From Clostridium sp. C8-1-8 (GTDB lineage: Bacteria > Bacillota > Clostridia > Clostridiales > Clostridiaceae): DNA of 64,000 nucleotides. The notes under the pieces were generated by a model that saw only the letters and a list, made by a program, of their open reading frames with translations, had not been told where the DNA came from and made no database searches. A program made the translations under genes and the position numbers. Shown here one piece after another: positions 9,517 through 19,699 of the stretch; positions within the stretch are counted from its first letter, which is position 1, and every line of letters starts with the position of its first letter. The stretch lies in assembly GCF_009928445.1 (NCBI RefSeq), contig NZ_JAABNO010000018.1, positions 50,058-114,057 on the forward strand. Direction: 5' to 3'.

Positions 9517-11379
9517 ATGTATAAATATTTAGATAAAATCAACTGTCCTAATGATGTGAAAAAACTTAATGGAACTGAACTTAATGAATTATCAAATGAA
9601 ATAAGAGAGTTCCTTATTGATAAGGTCTCTAAAACAGGTGGACACTTAGCATCGAACTTGGGAGTTGTAGAAATAACTTTAAGTTTATTTAGAGTTTTTA
9701 ATTTGGAAAAAGATAAGATAGTTTGGGATGTAGGGCATCAAAGTTATATACATAAAATTCTAACAGGAAGAAAAGATAAGTTTGATAACTTGAGAAAATA
9801 TGGTGGTATAAGTGGTTTCCCTAAGAGGTGTGAAAGTAAATATGATTCATTTGACACAGGACATAGCAGCACATCTATTTCTGCAGCGTTAGGTATTGCT
9901 AGGGCTAAGGATTTACTTAAAAAGGATGGGCATGTTATTGCTGTTATAGGTGACGGAGCACTAACTGGTGGAATGGCTTTTGAGGCGCTAAATGATGTAG
10001 GCTATAGTAAAACAAATCTAATAGTGATCTTGAACGATAATCAAATGTCTATTTCAGATAACGTTGGTGGATTATCTACTTATTTGAGTAAAGTAAGATT
10101 AGATCCTAATTATAATAAGCTGAAAAATGAAATTAATAATACACTAAACCACACGACAATGGGAAAGAATATTGCTAGTTCCTTAAGTAAGATAAAGGAT
10201 AGTATAAAACAGCTGGTAGTTCCAAGTATGTTGTTTGAAGATATGGGCTTAAAGTATCTAGGTCCTATAGATGGACATAACATAGATGAAATAAGTGATA
10301 TGCTTTATAAAGCAAAGAAACAAGATGGACCTGTAATTATACATACTATAACTCAAAAGGGTAAAGGGTATAATTTTGCAGAGGAAAATCCTAATAAGTT
10401 TCATAGCATAGCACCTTTTGATTGCTGTAGCGGAGTATTAAATCCATCTAATTCTAGAACTTATTCCAATGCCTTTGGAGAAAGTTTAATAGATATAGCT
10501 AAAGAAATGAAGGAAGTAGTTGCAATAACAGCAGCTATGCCAGATGGAACTGGACTTAAAAAGTTTGCAAAAGAGTTTCCAGATAGATTTTTTGATGTGG
10601 GTATAGCGGAGCAGCATGCAACTACTCTTGCAGCAGGTATGGCAAAAGAAGGACTTAAACCTGTGTTTGCTGTTTACTCAACATTCCTGCAAAGAGCCTA
10701 TGATCAAGTGCTTCATGATGTATGCGTACAAAACTTACCTGTAGTTTTTGCTATTGATAGAGCTGGTATAGTAGGTGAAGATGGAGAGACACACCAAGGA
10801 GTATTTGATATTTCTTATTTGTCTCATATTCCTAATCTTACTATAGTTGCACCGAAGATGCTTGAAGAAGTTAAACCAATATTAACTTGGGCATTAAAGC
10901 AAAATGAGCCAATTGCTATAAGATATCCAAGAGGTGGAGATCAAAAAGATATAGATTTAAAACCAATTGATAACATAAAGAAGGGCAAGTGGGATCAGTT
11001 AAGAGATGGGGAAGAGGTTGTAGTTATTGCAACTGGAAAAATGGTTCAGCATGCTGAAGAAGCAATTAAATTAGTAGAGGATAAGTATAGTGTAGGACTC
11101 ATAAATGCTACATTTATTAAACCTATTGATAAAGCTATTTTAGATAAAGTAGCCTCCAACTACAAAAATGTAATAACAATTGAAGATAACGTACTTAATG
11201 GTGGACTTGGCAGAGAAATATTAAGCTATTTGAACAACACTGGCTTTAATGGCAAAATTATAAATATGGGATATGAAGACAGCTTTATTACACATGGTGA
11301 TTTAGCTACTTTATATAAACTAAATAAGCTTGATACTGATTCCATAAGAGATAAGATTGTGGAGATAGTTGAGGGCTGA
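9517..11379 (+). CDS. dxs: 1-deoxy-D-xylulose-5-phosphate synthase
   Basis: Thiamine-diphosphate enzyme making DXP from pyruvate and glyceraldehyde 3-phosphate, first step of the MEP pathway. About 620 residues. Motifs include WDVGHQSY, the ThDP/Mg site [18 protein letters not shown], and the transketolase pyrimidine domain with [15 protein letters not shown] sits too close to ATG 9508, so ATG 9517 is preferred. Confidence 0.96.
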   Translation: MYKYLDKINCPNDVKKLNGTELNELSNEIREFLIDKVSKTGGHLASNLGVVEITLSLFRVFNLEKDKIVWDVGHQSYIHKILTGRKDKFDNLRKYGGISGFPKRCESKYDSFDTGHSSTSISAALGIARAKDLLKKDGHVIAVIGDGALTGGMAFEALNDVGYSKTNLIVILNDNQMSISDNVGGLSTYLSKVRLDPNYNKLKNEINNTLNHTTMGKNIASSLSKIKDSIKQLVVPSMLFEDMGLKYLGPIDGHNIDEISDMLYKAKKQDGPVIIHTITQKGKGYNFAEENPNKFHSIAPFDCCSGVLNPSNSRTYSNAFGESLIDIAKEMKEVVAITAAMPDGTGLKKFAKEFPDRFFDVGIAEQHATTLAAGMAKEGLKPVFAVYSTFLQRAYDQVLHDVCVQNLPVVFAIDRAGIVGEDGETHQGVFDISYLSHIPNLTIVAPKMLEEVKPILTWALKQNEPIAIRYPRGGDQKDIDLKPIDNIKKGKWDQLRDGEEVVVIATGKMVQHAEEAIKLVEDKYSVGLINATFIKPIDKAILDKVASNYKNVITIEDNVLNGGLGREILSYLNNTGFNGKIINMGYEDSFITHGDLATLYKLNKLDTDSIRDKIVEIVEG

Positions 11380-11487
11380 GATAGTTGAGAGTGGAGAACT
11401 GTTAGTTAAGAGTTTAAAATGGAGAGTTTAGAGTTGAAAATTAATAATTAAAAGTTCAGTTTGAAGACCTGTATAGAGGAGATAAGG
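11380..11487. repeat. Short purine-rich degenerate repeats between dxs and tlyA
   Basis: The interval is built of loosely repeated units of the type GAGAGTTTAGAGTTGA (about 11384-11440). It looks like slippage-generated simple sequence rather than a gene. It includes the tlyA ribosome site (AGAGGAGATAAGG). Confidence 0.4.
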
Positions 11488-12297
11488 ATGGCAGATAAAA
11501 AGGAAAGATTAGATATCCTTCTTGTAGAAAAAGGATTTTTTCAATCTAGGGAAAGAGCAAAGACTAGCATAATGGCTGGTAGTGTTTTTATAGATGGCAG
11601 AAGAGTAGATAAAAGTGGGGAAAAGGTAAAAGTTGATGCTGAGATAATAGTAAAGGGGAATGATATACCTTATGTCAGCAGAGGTGGTTTCAAATTAGAA
11701 AAAGCTATAAAAGCTTTTGATATTGATTTAAAAGGTACTGTTTGTTTAGATATAGGAGCATCAACTGGAGGATTTACAGATTGCATGCTGCAGAATGATG
11801 CTATGAAGGTATATGCAATAGATGTTGGTTATGGACAATTTGCATGGAAGCTTAGGACAGATGAGAGAGTAGTTTGTATGGAGAGAACTAATGTAAGATA
11901 TGTGACTGAAGATCAATTAGCTGAAAAAGCTAACTTTGCTTCTATAGATGTATCATTTATTTCTCTTACAAAAGTAATTCCAGCAGTTATTAATCTGTTG
12001 GATGATAAGGGTGAGGTTGTAGCACTTATAAAACCACAGTTTGAAGCTGGAAGAGAAAAGGTTGGTAAAAAAGGTGTAGTTAGAGACCCGAGCACTCATA
12101 AGGAAGTCATAGAAAAAATTGTTGGTTTCATAGCTTCATTAAATTTATCTATTAAAGGATTAGACTTCTCGCCTATAAAAGGCCCAGAAGGTAATATAGA
12201 ATATTTAGTGTATTTCACTAAGGATAAGGTCGAAACTTCCTTTGACCTTGAAGAAAGAATTGAAAAAGTAGTTCAAGACTCTCATAATAATATGTAA
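11488..12297 (+). CDS. tlyA: TlyA family rRNA 2'-O-methyltransferase (S4 plus FtsJ domains)
   Basis: 269 residues. The N-terminal S4 RNA-binding domain (ERLDILLVEKGFFQSRERAK) is followed by an FtsJ-like methyltransferase domain with the SAM motif CLDIGASTGGFTDC and the later KPQFEAGREKVGKKGVVRD segment. The family methylates ribosomal RNA or acts as a haemolysin-like protein; the rRNA role is inferred from homologues. ATG 11488 has a good ribosome site. Confidence 0.92.
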   Translation: MADKKERLDILLVEKGFFQSRERAKTSIMAGSVFIDGRRVDKSGEKVKVDAEIIVKGNDIPYVSRGGFKLEKAIKAFDIDLKGTVCLDIGASTGGFTDCMLQNDAMKVYAIDVGYGQFAWKLRTDERVVCMERTNVRYVTEDQLAEKANFASIDVSFISLTKVIPAVINLLDDKGEVVALIKPQFEAGREKVGKKGVVRDPSTHKEVIEKIVGFIASLNLSIKGLDFSPIKGPEGNIEYLVYFTKDKVETSFDLEERIEKVVQDSHNNM

Positions 12298-12309
12298 CAT
12301 GGAGGAACT

Positions 12310-13149
12310 ATGAAAAATATTGGCGTTTTTATAAATCCATCCAAGGATAAAGATGGTTCTATATTAGATACAATAACTAAAAAGACAAAAGAGTATTTTC
12401 CAGACTCCTGTATTTTTACAGTTCAGAGTCATAAAGATATACAAAGTAGGAAGGAAGCTACGGATTGTCTAATTGTTTTAGGCGGTGATGGCACAATTCT
12501 AGGTGCTACAAGAGACCTTGCTATACCTGAGGATATACCTATATTTGGAATAAATATAGGCAATCTTGGGTTTCTTACTAGTGTTGACAGCAAGTGCACT
12601 GACTATGCACTACAGTGTCTTAAAAATAAACGCTTTAAATATGAAAAAAGAATGATGCTTAAATGTAATGTGTCATGCGAAAGTGGAGTTTATGATAATA
12701 TAGCCTTAAACGATATAGTTATTGCAAAAGGTACTCTTTCCAGAATGGTAAAATATAAGATTTTTGTAGATAATAAGTTTTACTCTTCTTTTAAAGGAGA
12801 TGGTGTTATCATATCAACACCTACTGGTTCCACTGCATATTCTTTTTCTGCTGGAGGACCTTTGATAATGCCTTCTTTAGAAATCATAACCATAGTTCCG
12901 ATATGCTCGCATACTCCTACAATGAGATCAATTATAGTAAACGGCAACAGCACTATTGAAATACAAGCTGAAAGTTTTGGAGAAGAAACTTTTTTAACAG
13001 TGGATGGTCAAAAGTCTATAAAGTTAAGTAAAAATTCTAAAATAATGGTAGGTAAAAATCATAAATCTTGTAATTTAATATTATTGGACGATTACGATTA
13101 TTTTAACGTTCTTAGAAAAAAAATCTTAAGCCAAGATGGCGATTGGTAG
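12310..13149 (+). CDS. nadK: NAD kinase
   Basis: 279-residue ATP-NAD kinase that makes NADP. Key motifs are GGDGTIL (about 57-63), the NE/D-type substrate loop before a conserved Asp, and STPTGSTAYSFSAGGP. It lies in the usual tlyA-nadK-argR-recN order. Confidence 0.95.
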   Translation: MKNIGVFINPSKDKDGSILDTITKKTKEYFPDSCIFTVQSHKDIQSRKEATDCLIVLGGDGTILGATRDLAIPEDIPIFGINIGNLGFLTSVDSKCTDYALQCLKNKRFKYEKRMMLKCNVSCESGVYDNIALNDIVIAKGTLSRMVKYKIFVDNKFYSSFKGDGVIISTPTGSTAYSFSAGGPLIMPSLEIITIVPICSHTPTMRSIIVNGNSTIEIQAESFGEETFLTVDGQKSIKLSKNSKIMVGKNHKSCNLILLDDYDYFNVLRKKILSQDGDW

Positions 13150-13161
13150 GGTGAGGGAAAC

Positions 13162-13614
13162 GTGAAGTCAAGAAGACATACAAAAATTTTAGAAATAATT
13201 AATAATAAGTCTATAGAAACTCAAGAAGAGCTTGCAGAAATACTTAAGAAGGAAGGTTTCGATGTAACTCAGGCTACGGTTTCTAGAGATATAAAGACTT
13301 TGAAACTTATAAAGGTACTTGGTGATGGAGGCAGATATAAATATGCTTCTATCAATAATAGCACAAATGACATGACAGATAAGATGGCAAGTATCTTTAC
13401 TAATACTGTATTAAGTGTTGAGAATGTAGATAAGATGGTGGTTGTAAAGACTTTGTCTGGATCTGCACCAGCTGCTGCTGAAGCTATAGACACTTTACAT
13501 TTCGCTGATATTGCAGGAACTATAGCTGGAGACAATACTATTTTTATCATTGTAAGGACTTTAGAAACCGCAGAAGAGTTAGTATCTAAAATGAGAAAAA
13601 TGATAAATACTTAA
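13162..13614 (+). CDS. argR: Arginine repressor ArgR/AhrC
   Basis: 150 residues: an N-terminal winged helix ([20 protein letters not shown], then [17 protein letters not shown]) and a C-terminal arginine-binding hexamerisation domain with a [15 protein letters not shown] segment. It is a repressor or activator of arginine metabolism in response to L-arginine. Its place before recN is conserved in Firmicutes. Confidence 0.95.
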   Translation: MKSRRHTKILEIINNKSIETQEELAEILKKEGFDVTQATVSRDIKTLKLIKVLGDGGRYKYASINNSTNDMTDKMASIFTNTVLSVENVDKMVVVKTLSGSAPAAAEAIDTLHFADIAGTIAGDNTIFIIVRTLETAEELVSKMRKMINT

Positions 13615-13635
13615 TTAAGAGTAAGGTGGGTTAGG

Positions 13636-15333
13636 ATGTTATTACAACTTACTATTGAAAATTTTGCACTTATAGAAAAAGTATGCTTATCCTTTGATAA
13701 GGGATTCAGTATATTATCTGGTGAAACAGGTGCAGGTAAGTCAATACTTATAGATGCTATAAATTATGTTTTAGGTGGAAAGTTCAATAAAGATATTATA
13801 AGAACTGGCGAAAATAAGACCTTTGTAGAAGCTATATTTGATATTGAAAATAGTAGAACTAAGAAGGCTCTTGAGGAGCTGGACATAGATACTGATGATC
13901 TTATAATAATATCGAGAGAATCTTTTCAGAATGGCAAGTCTGTAATCAAGGTGAATGGTAAGAGCTTAATCATCACATCATTAAAAAAACTTACAGAGAC
14001 ACTTATAGATATTCATGGACAGCACGAAAATCAAAATCTTATGAATAAATCCAGTCATGTAAACTATCTTGATAGTTTCGGGGAGGAAAAAATACTCAAA
14101 CCTTTAAGTAAATACAGAGGGCTTTATCAAGAAGCAGCAGCTGTAGAAAATAGAATAAAAGAACTAAGAGGTAATGAGGATAATGAAAAGCTGGTAAACT
14201 ACCTTAAGTATCAGATTGATGATATAGATGAAGGAAAGCTCAATGTAAACGAAGAAGAAGAACTTAATGAGACTTTTTCAATATTATCAAATTCTGAAAA
14301 GATAAGTAAAGCACTGTCTCATACATATAATGGACTAAGAGGTGGAAGTGATGAAGGCTCCATAATTGATAAACTGGCTAGCATTACTCACGATCTTTCT
14401 AACATAACTAAGTATTCTGATAGAATAAAGAAAGCTTATGAAAGTCTTAATGAAATATTCTATAATCTAGCCGAGGTTGCCAATGAGGTTAGAGATATTA
14501 GTGAAGAATATGTCTTTGATGAGGATGAATTGGACAGGGTTAATAGAAGGACTTACGAGATAGGTCTCTATAAAAAGAAGTATGGAGAAACTGTTGAGAG
14601 TATCCTAGAGTATAGAAAACAGTTAGAAGAACAATATAATCAAATAGTTAACTCTGAACAGATCATCAATAAGCTTATAGAACAAAAAAATAAGATATAC
14701 GATGAAATGAGAGTAGTAGGCGAAGAACTTCATCATATAAGAGTAAATATAGGAAAAGAACTTGAAGACAGAATAAGTAGAGAACTTAAGTATGTAGGAC
14801 TAGAAAAGAGTACTTTTAGTATAGAAATAGTCTCTTCAGAAGAGTTCAACTATAATGGAATAGATAAAGTTCAATTCTTAATATCTACAAATCCAGGAGA
14901 GCCATTAAAATCCTTGGAAAAGGTAGTCTCTGGAGGAGAACTTTCTAGAATAATGCTTTCTTTAAAAACAGTTTTTGTAGATAAGGATAAGATACCTACA
15001 GTAATATTTGATGAAATAGACACCGGTATTAGTGGAAGGATAGCACAAGCTGTTGGGGAAAAGATGTATGAGATATCTGTTAAACATCAAGTTTTTTGCA
15101 TAACTCATCTTCCGCAAATAGCATCAATGTCAGATAATCATTTCCTTATTTCAAAGCATGTTGATCATCATAAGACCTTTACTAAGGTAAAAGTTTTAAA
15201 CATTGAAGAAAAGAACCTAGAAGTTGCTAAAATGATAGGTGGAGTAGAAGTAACCTCGGCTACACTTACTAATGCAAAAGAAATGGTTGAGATGGCAGAT
15301 ATTAAAAAAAATCATATGAAATATAATACATAA
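13636..15333 (+). CDS. recN: DNA repair protein RecN
   Basis: 565-residue SMC-like ATPase of double-strand-break repair. Walker A is GETGAGKSILIDAI (about 30-43), the ABC signature is VSGGELSRIMLSL, and Walker B is TVIFDEIDTGISG, separated by a coiled-coil region. Length matches the family. A strong terminator follows. Confidence 0.96.
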   Translation: MLLQLTIENFALIEKVCLSFDKGFSILSGETGAGKSILIDAINYVLGGKFNKDIIRTGENKTFVEAIFDIENSRTKKALEELDIDTDDLIIISRESFQNGKSVIKVNGKSLIITSLKKLTETLIDIHGQHENQNLMNKSSHVNYLDSFGEEKILKPLSKYRGLYQEAAAVENRIKELRGNEDNEKLVNYLKYQIDDIDEGKLNVNEEEELNETFSILSNSEKISKALSHTYNGLRGGSDEGSIIDKLASITHDLSNITKYSDRIKKAYESLNEIFYNLAEVANEVRDISEEYVFDEDELDRVNRRTYEIGLYKKKYGETVESILEYRKQLEEQYNQIVNSEQIINKLIEQKNKIYDEMRVVGEELHHIRVNIGKELEDRISRELKYVGLEKSTFSIEIVSSEEFNYNGIDKVQFLISTNPGEPLKSLEKVVSGGELSRIMLSLKTVFVDKDKIPTVIFDEIDTGISGRIAQAVGEKMYEISVKHQVFCITHLPQIASMSDNHFLISKHVDHHKTFTKVKVLNIEEKNLEVAKMIGGVEVTSATLTNAKEMVEMADIKKNHMKYNT

Positions 15334-15350
15334 TTAATGAAGATTTAGGA

Positions 15351-15384
15351 AAAATAGAACTATATGATAGTTCTATTTTTTTTA
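15351..15384 (+). terminator. Terminator after recN
   Basis: AAAATAGAACTA/TAGTTCTATTTT stem (12 bp) with a TATGA loop and a long T run; ends the housekeeping operon. Confidence 0.9.
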
Positions 15385-15896
15385 TTTATAAATGTATAAT
15401 ATGTAAAAGTTCCTTTAAACAATTTTTTGATACCATAATAATAGATATAAATCCTTAATATAAATAAAGATATATTAATTACTTGAGTAAGATCCTTAAA
15501 GTATTCTATAATTAATCACTTACCTATCTTATTCTTTTTAAATAAATTTAATTATATATGTAGAAATTAAATTTCTAAATTCAAGCTGGTAGTATTTAAT
15601 TGGTTTTATAAAGCTTTCAATTTTTAAAGTTTATTGTTTCATATATATTTAGCATAGCTATGCTTTAATATTACCTATTTTTTTAGAAACATTATAAAGG
15701 TAGCTTTAACAATCTTGACAGCATATTAAAGAAAAATAGATGAAAGAAAATTACTCGTAGCTTACAAGTTAAAATTTAAAAAAAAGAAGATAAAATTAGT
15801 AGCTTTTAAATTTTATTGTCTTTTATAACAGAGTTAATATAGCATATGCAACTATATTTGTGGGTAACTTAAGGGTAAAGAAAAGGAGGAGATAAA
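15385..15896. other. Long AT-rich gap between recN and spoIVB
   Basis: About 510 bases without a credible ORF. A perfect 14-base palindrome, AGCATAGCTATGCT, lies near 15650-15663. The spoIVB promoter, expected to be forespore-specific from family knowledge, must lie here, but I could not fix it by eye. Confidence 0.5.
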
Positions 15897-17084
15897 ATGA
15901 ATACGAAGCTTATCAGAAATATATTTTATACCATAAGTTTAGTGTTGTTCGTAAGCTTTTACATATTCTCTTCTAATGCAACAACACCCACTAGAAGTTA
16001 TATGAATATAGTGCAGAAGGGATATAATATTTTCGCGTCTACTGATAGTAAAAAAGTAAATAGCAAAGAAAGGCAGACTCAGGGTAAAAACATAGCAACA
16101 GCTCCAATGAAATCTGTATTTTCTTCTAAATCAGAAGACTTAGAAATATATCCTGGAGGAAGCTGTGTTGGTGTTAAGATACAAACAAAAGGTGTATTAG
16201 TAGTAGGTTTTTCAGATATAGAAACAAATGAGGGAAAAGCAGAAAGTCCTAGTAGAAAAGCTGGAATAATGCTAGGAGATGTAGTCCTAAAAGTAAATAG
16301 TCAAGAAATAGAAAATTCAAAAGATTTAATTAAAAAGTTGAATAATTTGACTAATTCTGATGTGAAGGTGACAATAAGTCATAATAACGAAATAATGGAA
16401 AAGACAATTGTTAGTATAAAGTCATCTACTGATGAAAAATACAAGATAGGATTATGGGTAAGAGATTCAACAGCTGGTGTGGGGACTTTAACCTTTTATG
16501 ATGCAAATACTAAAAAGTTTGGTGCCTTAGGACATCCAATAACAGATAATGACACAAATACAATTTTGAGTATAAAAGATGGTTCATTGATTAATACCTC
16601 AATAATAAGCGTAAGAAAAGGCCAAAAAGGAAATCCTGGTGAATTAAAAGGAGTATTTGTAGAAGAAGATAATCCCCTAGGAGAAATAAGAAATAATACA
16701 GTTTGTGGGATATTTGGTACTTCAGATAATAAACTTAATACTAGAAGCAATAAACCTCTAAAGGTAGGGTTTAGGGATGAAATCAAAGAAGGAAAAGCAA
16801 AAATAATAACTACAATTGATGAAAGTGGTCCACAAATGTATGATATAGAAATTGTAAAGTTATTAAGTCAAGATAATCCAGGACCAAAGAGTATGATTAT
16901 TAAGGTTACTGACCCTAAACTTTTAGAAAAAACAGGTGGGATAGTACAGGGAATGAGTGGAAGTCCTATAATTCAAAATAATAAGATAGTAGGCGCAGTT
17001 ACACATGTTCTTATAAATAAACCAGATGTAGGATATGGTATTTATATAGAATGGATGCTAAAAGATGCAGGTATTATTAACTAA
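15897..17084 (+). CDS. spoIVB: SpoIVB, sporulation signalling serine peptidase
   Basis: 395 residues. A hydrophobic N-terminal anchor (about 8-25) is followed by a PDZ domain (about 95-165, with KAGIMLGDVVLKVN) and an S55 peptidase domain. Catalytic elements seen are His in GALGHPI and Ser in GMSGSPI. In the family it is secreted from the forespore to trigger pro-sigma-K processing by cleaving SpoIVFA. Directly upstream of spo0A, as usual. Confidence 0.95.
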   Translation: MNTKLIRNIFYTISLVLFVSFYIFSSNATTPTRSYMNIVQKGYNIFASTDSKKVNSKERQTQGKNIATAPMKSVFSSKSEDLEIYPGGSCVGVKIQTKGVLVVGFSDIETNEGKAESPSRKAGIMLGDVVLKVNSQEIENSKDLIKKLNNLTNSDVKVTISHNNEIMEKTIVSIKSSTDEKYKIGLWVRDSTAGVGTLTFYDANTKKFGALGHPITDNDTNTILSIKDGSLINTSIISVRKGQKGNPGELKGVFVEEDNPLGEIRNNTVCGIFGTSDNKLNTRSNKPLKVGFRDEIKEGKAKIITTIDESGPQMYDIEIVKLLSQDNPGPKSMIIKVTDPKLLEKTGGIVQGMSGSPIIQNNKIVGAVTHVLINKPDVGYGIYIEWMLKDAGIIN

Positions 17085-17111
17085 CAAAAAAAGTAATATT
17101 GTGGTATAATT

Positions 17112-17141
17112 AAAAAAGATATCTTAAATGATATCTTTTTT
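17112..17141 (+). terminator. Terminator between spoIVB and spo0A
   Basis: AAAAAGATATC/GATATCTTTTTT stem-loop with a six-base loop and T run. Just before it lies GTGGTATAAT (about 17101-17110), an extended -10-like box, so a transcript starting there would meet this hairpin at once. Either attenuation or chance. Confidence 0.8.
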
Positions 17142-17162
17142 ATCTAAAATCTTTTTTAAAGA

Positions 17163-17189
17163 AGGAATTGAAGAAGTTTTGTCGAATTA
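17163..17189 (+). promoter_or_regulatory. Sigma-H-like promoter with overlapping 0A box upstream of spo0A
   Basis: AGGAATT (17163-17169) and GAATTA (17184-17189), 14 bases apart, fit a sigma-H promoter. TTGTCGAA (17179-17186) is a consensus Spo0A-binding 0A box overlapping the -10 region. This is the expected arrangement for self-regulation of spo0A. Confidence 0.75.
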
Positions 17190-17233
17190 GTTAATTGTTA
17201 ATAAATGGAATCATATGCGAAGGGGAGAATTTT

Positions 17234-18049
17234 ATGCAAGAATCAAAAATATCAGTATTAATTGCAGATGATAATAAGGAATTCTGTAATATATTAAATG
17301 ACTATTTACTAAATCAAAGAGATATAGTAGTTACCGGAATCGCTAAAGATGGTTTAGAAGCTTTAAAATTAATCGAAGAAAGAAAACCAGATTTAGTCGT
17401 ACTAGATATAATTATGCCACATTTAGATGGACTTGGAGTTCTAGAAAAACTAGCTTCTATGAATTTAGATCCGATTCCAAGAATAATAGTTCTTTCTGCT
17501 GTAGGGCAAGACAAAATAACACAAAGAGCTATCACTTTAGGCGCAGACTATTATGTTGTTAAGCCATTTGATATGGACGTATTCACTAAGAGAATAAGAC
17601 AAATGTTTAATAATACAATATCAGGAGATTCTTCTAGAAAAACTGTACCATTGATGGAAACACCTGAAATCAAGATAGAGTCAAAGAAGGAACCTGTTGA
17701 TTTAGAATCCGAAATCACAAATATAATTCATGAAATTGGTGTTCCTGCACATATTAAGGGATACATGTATTTAAGAGAAGCTATAAGCATGGTTGTTAAT
17801 GATATGGAGTTATTATCTGCGGTTACTAAAGAATTATACCCATCCATAGCAAAAAAATATAACACAACTGCAAGTAGAGTTGAAAGAGCTATAAGACATG
17901 CTATAGAAGTTGCTTGGGGAAGAGGTCAAGTGGATGCTATAAACAAACTATTTGGCTACACTGTTCACAATGATAAAGGCAAGCCAACAAATTCTGAATT
18001 TATCGCTATGGTCGCAGATAAATTGAGACTTAAGAATAAGGTTAGCTAA
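17234..18049 (+). CDS. spo0A: Spo0A, master regulator of sporulation
   Basis: 271 residues. The receiver domain shows the acidic pocket (ADDN near residue 12), the phospho-acceptor Asp in [10 protein letters not shown] and the Lys in VVKPFD. The C-terminal DNA-binding domain carries the recognition helix region [23 protein letters not shown] 17234 follows AGGGGAG. The last 31 codons span a prophage attachment site: everything from about codon 242 onward can come from the phage side, yet the protein still ends NKVS. It is intact in length and sequence. Confidence 0.97.
   Translation: MQESKISVLIADDNKEFCNILNDYLLNQRDIVVTGIAKDGLEALKLIEERKPDLVVLDIIMPHLDGLGVLEKLASMNLDPIPRIIVLSAVGQDKITQRAITLGADYYVVKPFDMDVFTKRIRQMFNNTISGDSSRKTVPLMETPEIKIESKKEPVDLESEITNIIHEIGVPAHIKGYMYLREAISMVVNDMELLSAVTKELYPSIAKKYNTTASRVERAIRHAIEVAWGRGQVDAINKLFGYTVHNDKGKPTNSEFIAMVADKLRLKNKVS
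17956..17991 (+). repeat. attL core inside spo0A
   Basis: 36 bases identical to 57503-57538, starting CTACACTGTTCACAATG. Similarity continues to the stop codon at 18049 (94 bases in all) with five mismatches, every one a synonymous third-base or serine-codon change. Crossover must lie within the identical core. Confidence 0.95.
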
Positions 18050-18140
18050 GTGGCTTGGTTGAGCTATTCTTGATAATGAATTTTATCAAACATATACCAA
18101 TAAACTATTTTTTATACCAACAAACTATATAGGTTTGCTC

Positions 18141-18180
18141 AAAAACACTTCTTAATCAGATGGATTAGGAGGTGTTTTTT
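18141..18180 (+). terminator. spo0A terminator hairpin that also contains the integrase ribosome site
   Basis: 17-bp stem (18141-18157 with 18163-18179, two G-U pairs), five-base loop, then T run. This is the phage-supplied terminator for spo0A. The 3' arm contains AGGAGGTG (18167-18174), the ribosome site for the integrase, so transcripts reading through from spo0A would have that site paired. Confidence 0.85.
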
Positions 18181-18183
18181 GTT

Positions 18184-19185
18184 TTGCCAAAAATACAGAA
18201 GAAATTTTTAACTGTAGAAGATGCAATAGAGGATTTCTTAATTTATTGCACTAACAAAAATTTAAGTATTAAGACAAGAAAATCTTACGAATCTACTCTA
18301 AAGCTGTTTTCTAAATTTTTAGAAGAAGAATGTAATATTACAAATGTAGAATCTGTAGTAGAGAAAAACATAAGAGAGTATATCGAATTCACTAAAGAAA
18401 GAGGAAAATATTCTTTTATATCAAGTAATAACTCTATTGATTTAAACAATCCTTCCGCACGTAAAGATTTTGGTAAAGACATTAGTATTAGTACACTAAA
18501 TAACTATATAAGAAATATAAAAGTTTTCTTTAATTTTTTATATGAGAATAATTTGATTCCTAAAGATATTGTATCGAAAGTAAAACAATACAAAAATAGT
18601 CATAAACCTAAAGCTGAGATTACAGATGCTGATTTTAAGAAATTGATTAGTAGTCTTGATATTACAGTTTTTGCCGAGTATAGAGACTATGTAATAATAC
18701 AGCTCTTAACTGATACAGGAATGCGAATAGGTGAGTGTTTAGCGCTTGAAGTGGATAATATCTTACTAGATAAAAGAGCTATATTTATCCCTGCTGATAT
18801 TACCAAGGGAAAAAAGGATAGGTATGTGTTCTTTAGTATAACAATGAAAAAGGTTCTGAGTAAATGGTTAGCTTATAAAGACAGGTATTTAGATACTGAT
18901 CTAGTATTTGTATCGAACAGAAATAACAAGCTTGATATATCAAACTTTGAAAAAAACTTAAAGAAATATGTTGCTAGAACTAATATAAACAAGAATATTA
19001 CAGCCCATGTGTTTAGAAATAATTTCGCAAGAAGATATTTATTAGCATCAAACGATATCTATGGATTATCAAGAATTTTAGGACATAGCTCAGTTACCGT
19101 GACGGAGCAAGCATACTTAGATTTGACAGTAGAAGATATTAGAAAGAATTACCAACAATTTAGTCCGCTAGAAAACATGAAATAG
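18184..19185 (+). CDS. int: Phage tyrosine integrase
   Basis: About 333 residues. An N-terminal SAM-like core-binding domain is followed by a catalytic domain with all expected elements: Arg in TGMRIGE, a beta-hairpin Lys near ITKGKKDR, H-x-x-R in HVFRNNFA, His in LGHSS and nucleophile Tyr in EQAYLDL. TTG 18184 follows AGGAGGTG; an upstream GTG at 18172 lies inside that ribosome site. Adjacent to attL, so very likely the enzyme that recombines at spo0A. Confidence 0.93.
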   Translation: MPKIQKKFLTVEDAIEDFLIYCTNKNLSIKTRKSYESTLKLFSKFLEEECNITNVESVVEKNIREYIEFTKERGKYSFISSNNSIDLNNPSARKDFGKDISISTLNNYIRNIKVFFNFLYENNLIPKDIVSKVKQYKNSHKPKAEITDADFKKLISSLDITVFAEYRDYVIIQLLTDTGMRIGECLALEVDNILLDKRAIFIPADITKGKKDRYVFFSITMKKVLSKWLAYKDRYLDTDLVFVSNRNNKLDISNFEKNLKKYVARTNINKNITAHVFRNNFARRYLLASNDIYGLSRILGHSSVTVTEQAYLDLTVEDIRKNYQQFSPLENMK

Positions 19186-19201
19186 GAAGGAGATCAAAGC
19201 A

Positions 19202-19348
19202 ATGTTAATAAATATAATTATAATACCTCTGATCTTCATAATACTATTAGCAGCCTTTTATACAATGATAGATATACTTGTCAGACCTCTATTTTGTATT
19301 GTTTGGGATACTGCAAAAGCTATTAAATCAATCAAAGGAGTAAGGTAA
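19202..19348 (+). CDS. Small membrane protein
   Basis: 48 residues, beginning MLINIIIIPLIFIILLAAF, with one or two hydrophobic segments and a basic tail. Strong ribosome site AGGAAGGAGA. It lies 16 bases after the integrase and just before the next gene, so it is co-transcribed. Family not recognised. Confidence 0.7.
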   Translation: MLINIIIIPLIFIILLAAFYTMIDILVRPLFCIVWDTAKAIKSIKGVR

Positions 19349-19352
19349 TCAA

Positions 19353-19619
19353 ATGGATATAGAAGAAATAATACAACAATTTAAACAATCTACATTTTAT
19401 ATGCAAAACTATAGTCTTAATATCTATAGTAAGATTAGTAGCATTATTAAACTTAACAATAACACTTTGCATGTAGTTCTAAACTCTGGAAACTTAGATG
19501 TGTATCTAGATAGAATCGTGAAAGTGGACAAGATACCATATATGAATACTGAATTTCAATGTTGCTATGAGATAAGAAACTATACTAACACAGAAATTCT
19601 TGGATATGTAGCTAATTAA
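19353..19619 (+). CDS. Hypothetical protein in the integrase operon
   Basis: 88 residues. AAAGGAG ribosome site is embedded in the end of the previous gene. The sequence looks beta-rich in the middle (NNTLHVVLNSGNLDVYLD), suggesting a small barrel, but I recognise no family. Confidence 0.65.
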   Translation: MDIEEIIQQFKQSTFYMQNYSLNIYSKISSIIKLNNNTLHVVLNSGNLDVYLDRIVKVDKIPYMNTEFQCCYEIRNYTNTEILGYVAN

Positions 19620-19639
19620 AAAAATTATGACAAACAAAA

Positions 19640-19672
19640 AAGAGTAGTGATATTCGCAGTATCTCCACTCTT
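19640..19672 (-). terminator. Hairpin with T run on the minus strand
   Basis: Stem closed by AAGAGT/ACTCTT with an inner GATA/TATC pair. The T run (TTTTTTGTTT) is present only when read on the minus strand, so it would end a minus-strand transcript coming from the structured region at 19700-20155. Confidence 0.6.
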
Positions 19673-19699
19673 CCGAAAATTGAATATAGATTAATGAAA

